From JBIOHJ01 sp044448905 (GTDB lineage: Bacteria; Bacteroidota; Bacteroidia; AKYH767-A; OLB10): a stretch of 12,785 nucleotides of DNA. The notes under the pieces were generated by a model. That model worked only from the letters and a program-made list of their open reading frames with translations. It was not told the origin of the DNA and made no database searches. Below, one piece after another: positions 8,459 through 12,785 of the stretch. The stretch's first letter is position 1. Every line of letters begins with the position of its first letter. The stretch spans positions 1 through 12,785 of the forward strand of contig JBIOHJ010000096.1 of assembly GCA_044448905.1 (NCBI GenBank), in the 5' to 3' direction. The translations under genes and the position numbers were made by a program.

Positions 8459-9885
8459 TCAATCACACTCAGCTTTATTGTATTAGCGGTTCCTTTTGCT
8501 TTCATCGGTGTGCTTGCCACGTTAATAGCAATATCATTTTTAATTAAAAATTTATTTTTTTTCAAATAAGATTTAATATCGGCAATCGTATCATCTGTAC
8601 TTACATATTTATCATAATAAAATCCCTGTACACCCCACACGAGGCTCAGCATATTAAGCAACGGCTTGTTATCAGTAAAAATGTAAACTTTAGCTTTGGG
8701 ACGCTGGCTCGAAATTTTAAATGCGGTGTAACCGGAATGGGTCATTGCAATAATTGCTTTGGCACCTGCCTGCTGTGCCATCACACACGAATTATATGCT
8801 ACAGAGTCGGAAATAAATGAAGCTGAGTTTTTAACCGGGTGAGTGTGCCGGTGATAAATGCTCTCCTCGCCTTCGCACATGTGAATAATTTTTTGCATAG
8901 CCTCTACTACTTTAACAGGGTATGCGCCAACCGAAGTTTCACCGCTAAGCATCAGTGCATCGGCACCATCAAAAACCGAATTTGCCACATCATTGGTTTC
9001 GGCACGGGTAGGACGGTAGTTGTTAATCATGCTTTCCATCATTTGCGTGGCAATAATGATTGGCTTGGAAGCAGCGGTGCATTTTTTTACCAGCATCTTT
9101 TGAATGAGTGGAACCTTCTCCATTGCAATCTCCACTCCCAAATCACCTCGGGCCACCATTAAACCGTCAGAAGCAGCAATAATATTATCAATATCACGCA
9201 GTGCTTCCGGCTTTTCAATTTTGGCAATCACGCGCGACAATCCTTTTTTTTCATGGATGATTTTTTTCAGGTTAATAATATCTTCGGCTTTGCGAACAAA
9301 TGAAAGCCCTATCCATTCCACGTTATTTTCTATTGCAAACAAAAGATCATTATGGTCCTTTTCGGTGAGTGAAGGCAATGAAATTTTTGTGTAGGGTAAA
9401 TTCACCCCCTTCCTTGATGAAAGCATTCCGCCATGGATTATTTTGGCTGTCGCGGACCCCGATTTATTTTTCCCGGTAACTAGCAATTCAATTTTTCCGT
9501 CATCAATCAAAACGGTATCACCAGCCTGCACATCGTCATGAAAAGAAGAATAATTAATATATATTTTTTTTGCATCGCTCAGGCATTTGATGTTGGTAAG
9601 TTCAATTTTATCGCCTTCATTTAAAACAATTTCATTGTTTAACACTTCGCCTATCCTGAGTTTGGGACCCTGCAGATCATAAAGAACAGCTACATGCGTA
9701 TTTAATATTTTATTTAAGCTTCTTACTGTTTTTATTATTTGCAAATACATGCTGTGGTCGCCATGCGAAGCGTTTATGCGGCAAACATCCACACCGGCTA
9801 AAATCATTCTTCGCAAGACTTCTTTCGATGAAGAAGCCGGTCCAATCGTAGCTATTATTTTAGTGCGGTTTTGCTGAAGGTTCAT
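8455..9885 (-). CDS. pyk: Pyruvate kinase
   Basis: Transfers phosphate from phosphoenolpyruvate to ADP, the last ATP-yielding step of glycolysis, in the cytoplasm; 476 residues. The (beta/alpha)8 barrel contains RINASHG (36-42), DLQGPKLR (70-77), catalytic Lys222 with metal-ligand Glu224 in AKIEKPEAL, ARGDLGVEI with Asp248, and PTRAETNDVANSVFDGADALMLSGET (292-317). The B domain lies at about 79-170, and the C-terminal allosteric domain contains THSGYTAFKIS near 382-392. The DLQGPK segment has Leu71, Gln72 and Lys75 at the positions that in rabbit muscle enzyme are Thr113, Lys114 and Glu117, which predicts activity without potassium. The usual Phe in RxNFSHG is Ala39. The IPExxxVDY gene ends 9 bases upstream on the same strand. 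The stop overlaps that of the convergent ctaA. Confidence 0.97.
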   Translation of the reverse strand: MNLQQNRTKIIATIGPASSSKEVLRRMILAGVDVCRINASHGDHSMYLQIIKTVRSLNKILNTHVAVLYDLQGPKLRIGEVLNNEIVLNEGDKIELTNIKCLSDAKKIYINYSSFHDDVQAGDTVLIDDGKIELLVTGKNKSGSATAKIIHGGMLSSRKGVNLPYTKISLPSLTEKDHNDLLFAIENNVEWIGLSFVRKAEDIINLKKIIHEKKGLSRVIAKIEKPEALRDIDNIIAASDGLMVARGDLGVEIAMEKVPLIQKMLVKKCTAASKPIIIATQMMESMINNYRPTRAETNDVANSVFDGADALMLSGETSVGAYPVKVVEAMQKIIHMCEGEESIYHRHTHPVKNSASFISDSVAYNSCVMAQQAGAKAIIAMTHSGYTAFKISSQRPKAKVYIFTDNKPLLNMLSLVWGVQGFYYDKYVSTDDTIADIKSYLKKNKFLIKNDIAINVASTPMKAKGTANTIKLSVID

Positions 9886-9894
9886 TTTATTAAT

Positions 9895-10323
9895 TTATTC
9901 AAAGATGAGAAAATTGTCAGCTGATTTTAATTTTGAGGCTTCTATTTCATAAACCCCGCTTATGATTTCAATTTTTTTTAAATGCTGAAGGATATTTCCC
10001 GAACTATCCCGTGATTGCATATTTTTTACCTGCAAAAAATAATCAATATTCTTTGACTCTGGTATAAATGATCCCGCCTGCCCCTTATTATTAATAACGC
10101 GGTAATGCTCACTAAGCTTTGAACGGTAATAATAATTGGAAAAATTAGAACGATTTTGATGGCTGTCAATTATCAATGAAACATCTTCTTCACGTTTTAA
10201 ATTTATCTTAAGCCGTTGGTTTAACTCAAAACATAACCTATAATCCTTCTGGCTGCAAACAATGGCAAACAATAAAAAATCGTACTCAAAGCTGAAATCA
10301 ATTTTCAGAAGTTTTTTTGCCAT
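9895..10323 (-). CDS. Small IPExxxVDY-family protein of unknown function
   Basis: A 142-residue soluble protein with no signal peptide or membrane segment. It carries IPESKNIDY (residues 87-95), which fits the motif that names the 'IPExxxVDY family' described in Bacteroidota, with Ile in place of Val. The N-terminus is basic and begins MAKKLLK. The body alternates charged and hydrophobic residues, and the end is hydrophobic/acidic. No catalytic motif is recognised and I assign no function. It lies 9 bases upstream of pyk on the same strand with no terminator between, so the two are very probably one transcript, which suggests a housekeeping role or simple co-expression. The start ATG is at 10323-10321; a -7 box and short hairpin lie just upstream. 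Family call is from the motif and the genomic setting. Confidence 0.78.
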   Translation of the reverse strand: MAKKLLKIDFSFEYDFLLFAIVCSQKDYRLCFELNQRLKINLKREEDVSLIIDSHQNRSNFSNYYYRSKLSEHYRVINNKGQAGSFIPESKNIDYFLQVKNMQSRDSSGNILQHLKKIEIISGVYEIEASKLKSADNFLIFE

Positions 10324-10352
10324 TTGGTTCAGATGATGTACCCCGTTTATTT

Positions 10353-10365
10353 TTGCCTACGGCAA
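10353..10365 (-). repeat. Short inverted repeat (hairpin) near the 5' end of the IPExxxVDY-pyk transcript
   Basis: The top strand reads TTGCC-TAC-GGCAA: a perfect 5-base-pair stem with a 3-base loop. If transcription starts a few bases after the -7 box at 10374-10381, this hairpin would sit at the very 5' end of the mRNA, about 30 bases before the ATG. On the minus strand it is followed by A residues and not T residues, so it is not a terminator. An effect on mRNA stability or translation is conceivable but only inferred. Confidence 0.35.
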
Positions 10366-10373
10366 CATTCCGA

Positions 10374-10381
10374 CAAATTTA
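10374..10381 (-). promoter_or_regulatory. Putative -7 box for the IPExxxVDY-pyk operon
   Basis: On the minus strand this reads TAAATTTG, an exact match to the Bacteroidota -7 consensus TAnnTTTG, about 50 bases before the ATG of the IPExxxVDY gene. A TTTG lies 14 bases further upstream, closer than the usual -33 spacing, so the -33 element is uncertain. Confidence 0.4.
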
Positions 10382-10420
10382 GAATTTTAAGGATACAAAT
10401 AATCGGAAAAGCCCAGGTTC

Positions 10421-10456
10421 AAATAAAAACCCCGCAACGTATTTTGTTACAGGGTT
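10421..10456 (-). terminator. Intrinsic terminator of tRNA-Gln
   Basis: Read on the minus strand, AACCCTGTAAC pairs with GTTGCGGGGTT to give an 11-base-pair stem that includes two G-U pairs. The loop is 7 bases (AAAATAC). The stem occupies 10428-10456, and its 3' side runs straight into TTTATTT. It lies 14 bases beyond the encoded CCA of tRNA-Gln and separates the tRNA from the IPExxxVDY-pyk promoter. The complementary strand has no T-run after the stem, so it should act only in the tRNA direction. Confidence 0.8.
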
Positions 10457-10469
10457 CGTATTCAGAGTT

Positions 10470-10545
10470 TGGTTGTCCTACTAGGGCTCGAACCTAGACT
10501 CTTCTGAACCAAAATCAGACGTGTTGCCAGTTACACCATAGGACA
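10470..10545 (-). tRNA. trnQ: tRNA-Gln (anticodon UUG)
   Basis: All cloverleaf parts are visible on the minus strand. The acceptor stem TGTCCTA/TAGGACA pairs perfectly. The D arm is GTG...CAC. The anticodon arm TCTGA-TTTTGGT-TCAGA puts TTG at positions 34-36. The variable loop AGAGT has 5 bases, and the T arm is CTAGG-TTCGAGC-CCTAG. The discriminator base is A at 10473. The mature body without CCA is 73 bases (10473-10545), and CCA is encoded at 10472-10470. A -7 promoter box lies just upstream and an intrinsic terminator just downstream, so it appears to be transcribed alone. Confidence 0.97.
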
Positions 10546-10554
10546 ATGGGGGTG

Positions 10555-10562
10555 CAAAAGTA
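10555..10562 (-). promoter_or_regulatory. trnQ: Putative -7 box of tRNA-Gln
   Basis: The minus strand reads TACTTTTG, an exact fit to TAnnTTTG, ending 9 bases before the tRNA 5' end. This places the start of transcription a few bases before the mature end. No TTTG/TTG -33 element is found at normal spacing; that region is instead occupied by a 14-base palindrome. Confidence 0.5.
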
Positions 10563-10569
10563 AAAAAAG

Positions 10570-10583
10570 AAAGTTTAAACTTT
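10570..10583. repeat. 14-base perfect palindrome between divergent promoters
   Basis: AAAGTTTAAACTTT is its own reverse complement. It sits between the -7 box of tRNA-Gln (minus) and the -7-like box of the DUF2723 gene (plus), roughly at the -33 position of both. It could be a binding site for a dimeric regulator, or only an AT-rich promoter element. TTTAAAC repeats directly after it (10581-10587). Confidence 0.45.
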
Positions 10584-10595
10584 AAACATATTTCC

Positions 10596-10603
10596 TACCT
10601 TCG
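10596..10603 (+). promoter_or_regulatory. Possible -7 box of the DUF2723 gene
   Basis: TACCTTCG differs at one fixed position from TAnnTTTG, and lies 21 bases before the GTG start at 10625. This would give a short leader of roughly 15 bases without a Shine-Dalgarno sequence. Confidence 0.35.
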
Positions 10604-10624
10604 CACGCAATAATTTTTTTTACT

Positions 10625-12785
10625 GTGAATAAATACAACCGTGTAAATAATATTTTCGGATGGCTTGCTTTTATAATAGCCGCTTATGTTTATCTCTCAA
10701 CCATTGAACCTACCGGAAGCTTTTGGGACTGTGGTGAATTTATTGCCACTGCAAATAAACTACAGGTGGGGCATCCGCCCGGTGCTTCGTTATTTTTGAT
10801 GACAGCCCGGCTTGCAATCCTTTTTGCAGGCAATGATGTAACTTTAATACCTGTTACGGTAAACGCACTATCGGCATTAGCCAGTGCATTCGCAATTCTT
10901 TTTTTGTTTTGGACTATTACAGCCCTTTGCCGCAAGATTGTGAAACCAGAAACTGGCGAAAATTATTCAACCCCACAGTTAATAACCATAATCGGAAGCG
11001 GATTGGTGGGCGCGCTTGCTTACACCTTTTGTGATTCGTTTTGGTTTTCGGCAGTTGAAGGCGAAGTATATGCCATGTCACAGTTTTTTACTGCCATTGT
11101 ATTTTGGGCAATGTTAAAGTGGGAACATGTAGCCAACGAAAAGCATGCCGACCGCTGGATGATTTTAATTGCTTACCTGATGGGACTTTCCATTGGTGTT
11201 CACCTTCTTAATCTGTTGTGCATTCCGGCACTTGCTTTTATTTATTATTTCAAAAAATACCCGGTTACCCGGTGGGGCATCATAAAAACTGCAATTATCG
11301 GTGTAATGGTTTTGATGGTCGTTCAATATGGAATTATTTCGGGCTTTGTACAATTAGGCGCTCACTTCGATTTATTATTTGTGAATTCATTTGGGTTACC
11401 CTTTTGGTCAGGATTTTTGTTTTTCATTTTATTGATTGTTGTTGGAATACTTTGGGGGCTTCGGTATACGAAACAAAAAAATAAACCGGTTTGGAACACA
11501 GCCATTCTTTGCTTTGCTTTCATACTGGTCGGATATTCATCATTTGCCATGACAGTAATCCGCTCAATGGCAAACCCTCCTTTAGATGAGAATAATCCCG
11601 AGCATGCTTTTAACCTGCTCGGCTATATAAACCGTGAGCAATATGGGGACCGCCCTCTTGGTTACGGACAATATTATAATGCACGGGTAGTTGACCAGGA
11701 AGAAGGGGCTATGAATTATGCTGCAATAGATGGAAAGTATAAAGAAGCCGGAAGAAAAATTATCCCGGTATATGAGAAAGATAAATGCACGGTATTTCCA
11801 CGAATGTACAGCAGCCAGGATAATCATGTTAGCGCTTACAAAGAATGGGCTGGAGTTAAAGGCGATGCCACACCCACCATGAGCCAAAACCTGAAATTCT
11901 TTTTCACTTACCAGGTGGGGCACATGTTCTGGCGGTATTTTATGTGGAATTTTGTTGGCAGGCAAAACGATATCCAGGGACATGGAGGCATTACGAAAGG
12001 AAATTGGCTCAGCGGAATAAAAGGAATTGATAAAATAAGACTAGGACCGCAGGACCACTTACCCAAAAGCATGACATGGAACAAAGCGTTAAACAAATTT
12101 TATTTTTTACCGTTTATTCTTGGCATTCTTGGAATGTTATGGCATTTTAAGAGAAATAAGTCTGATGGATTTGTTGTGATGCTTTTATTTATCATGACCG
12201 GAATAGCCATTGTGGTTTACCTGAATCAAAATCCTTACCAGCCCCGCGAACGTGATTATGCTTATGCAGGTTCTTTTTATGCTTTTGCAATTTGGATCGG
12301 AATGGCGGTAATGGCATTAACTGACTGGCTCAAAAAAGCAGTATCGCCTGTCGTTAGCAGTGTGGCTGTTACGCTGATTTGCCTTTTTGCCGGACCTGTT
12401 ATCATGGCAAAAGACGGTTGGGATGACCATGACAGGTCCCATCGTTATACATCACGCGACTTTGCTTCAAACTACCTCAACTCATGTGCTCCTAATGCTG
12501 TTATTTTTACCAATGGTGATAACGATACCTTCCCCTTATGGTATGCGCAGGAAGTGGAAGGAATCAGAACCGATGTTCGCGTAGTCAATCTGAGTCTCCT
12601 TAATACCGACTGGTATATTGACCAGATGAAACGAAAGGCATATAGTTCAGACCCGGTTCCGTTTACCTGGACTCTTGATAAATATGTGCAAGGTACGCGT
12701 GACTATGTTCCGTTTTATGATAGAAATTTATCGGGCTATACCAATTTGAAAGATGTGATGGATTTTATAATCAGCGATAACCCCG
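10625..12785 (+). CDS. DUF2723 / TMEM260-like multi-spanning membrane protein, putative protein O-mannosyltransferase (3' end outside window)
   Basis: The frame stays open for 720 codons to the window edge, so the gene is cut off; family members run to about 1,000 residues or more. The start is a GTG at 10625: no in-frame ATG lies between the upstream stop (10583-10585) and conserved sequence. Near the N-terminus is the family signature WDCGEFIATANKL with Asp35 and Glu38, followed by VGHPPG (48-53). It resembles the DSGE...HPPG motif of vertebrate TMEM260, a glycosyltransferase of the GT-C fold. About ten hydrophobic segments follow, with NQNPYQPRERDYAY near 534-547 at the last membrane block, then a soluble part from about residue 595. 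The likely job is sugar transfer from a lipid-linked donor to exported proteins; donor and acceptor are inferred by homology, not shown. It diverges from tRNA-Gln. Confidence 0.9.
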   Translation, partial: MNKYNRVNNIFGWLAFIIAAYVYLSTIEPTGSFWDCGEFIATANKLQVGHPPGASLFLMTARLAILFAGNDVTLIPVTVNALSALASAFAILFLFWTITALCRKIVKPETGENYSTPQLITIIGSGLVGALAYTFCDSFWFSAVEGEVYAMSQFFTAIVFWAMLKWEHVANEKHADRWMILIAYLMGLSIGVHLLNLLCIPALAFIYYFKKYPVTRWGIIKTAIIGVMVLMVVQYGIISGFVQLGAHFDLLFVNSFGLPFWSGFLFFILLIVVGILWGLRYTKQKNKPVWNTAILCFAFILVGYSSFAMTVIRSMANPPLDENNPEHAFNLLGYINREQYGDRPLGYGQYYNARVVDQEEGAMNYAAIDGKYKEAGRKIIPVYEKDKCTVFPRMYSSQDNHVSAYKEWAGVKGDATPTMSQNLKFFFTYQVGHMFWRYFMWNFVGRQNDIQGHGGITKGNWLSGIKGIDKIRLGPQDHLPKSMTWNKALNKFYFLPFILGILGMLWHFKRNKSDGFVVMLLFIMTGIAIVVYLNQNPYQPRERDYAYAGSFYAFAIWIGMAVMALTDWLKKAVSPVVSSVAVTLICLFAGPVIMAKDGWDDHDRSHRYTSRDFASNYLNSCAPNAVIFTNGDNDTFPLWYAQEVEGIRTDVRVVNLSLLNTDWYIDQMKRKAYSSDPVPFTWTLDKYVQGTRDYVPFYDRNLSGYTNLKDVMDFIISDNP

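Larger units (their letters stand above)
10324..10420. other. Intergenic leader between the tRNA-Gln terminator and the IPExxxVDY gene
   Basis: This 97-base gap holds the presumed promoter of the IPExxxVDY-pyk pair (minus strand) and a 13-base perfect inverted repeat near the start of the predicted transcript. I see no open reading frame and no Shine-Dalgarno sequence in it. Confidence 0.5.

Noticed and set aside
8839..9394. Plus-strand open frames opposite pyk (107 and 96 codons)
   Set aside because: They mirror the conserved barrel motifs of pyruvate kinase on the other strand and show no start signal or domain.
10353..10365. Inverted repeat read as a terminator
   Set aside because: The stem is only 5 base pairs and is followed by A residues on the minus strand, so the T-run needed for an intrinsic terminator is missing.
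11582..11983. 133-codon open frame on the minus strand inside the DUF2723 gene
   Set aside because: The plus-strand frame here is continuous and carries family sequence; the antisense frame has no recognisable features.
1..12785. Mobile elements, CRISPR arrays, phage or defence genes
   Set aside because: No transposase or integrase motifs, no spaced direct repeats, and no terminal inverted repeats were seen; nearly all of the window is accounted for by housekeeping genes.

Overview
The window is a stretch of ordinary chromosome from a member of the Bacteroidota. The evidence is a set of family-level signs. They are a Bacteroidota-type VCBS/FG-GAP protein with an ASPIC/UnbV domain, a small protein with the 'IPExxxVDY' motif, a DUF2723 (TMEM260-like) membrane protein, promoter -7 boxes fitting TAnnTTTG, AT-rich DNA, and no clear Shine-Dalgarno sequence before any start codon. 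The encoded heme A synthase points to aerobic respiration with a heme-copper oxidase. I cannot place it below phylum with confidence.

Layout. On the + strand, positions 2-2281 hold the 3' part of a large FG-GAP/ASPIC protein that begins before the window. A promoter-like gap follows, then a class A penicillin-binding protein (2384-4597). Next come the two subunits of a 3-oxoacid CoA-transferase (4616-5326 and 5333-5992), an aspartate kinase (6067-7344) and heme A synthase (7400-8458). Heme A synthase meets the minus-strand pyruvate kinase gene (8455-9885) tail to tail, with the two stop codons overlapping. Pyruvate kinase is preceded, 9 bases away on the same strand, by a small IPExxxVDY-family gene (9895-10323), and the pair looks like an operon with its own promoter. 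Upstream of that is tRNA-Gln(UUG), also on the minus strand, with a good intrinsic terminator. Diverging from the tRNA, a GTG-started DUF2723 gene runs off the right edge (10625 onward).

How the genes fit together. Most are housekeeping functions: peptidoglycan polymerisation and cross-linking, acyl-CoA/ketoacid metabolism, the first step of the aspartate-family amino acids, heme A for the terminal oxidase, the last step of glycolysis, and a tRNA. They do not form one pathway. No mobile element, CRISPR array, phage gene or recognisable defence system is present, and I do not see an undescribed multi-gene system. The points most worth a second look are the bacterial TMEM260-like protein, the small IPExxxVDY protein tied to pyruvate kinase, residues predicting a potassium-independent pyruvate kinase, and the shared palindrome in the divergent tRNA-Gln/DUF2723 promoter region.
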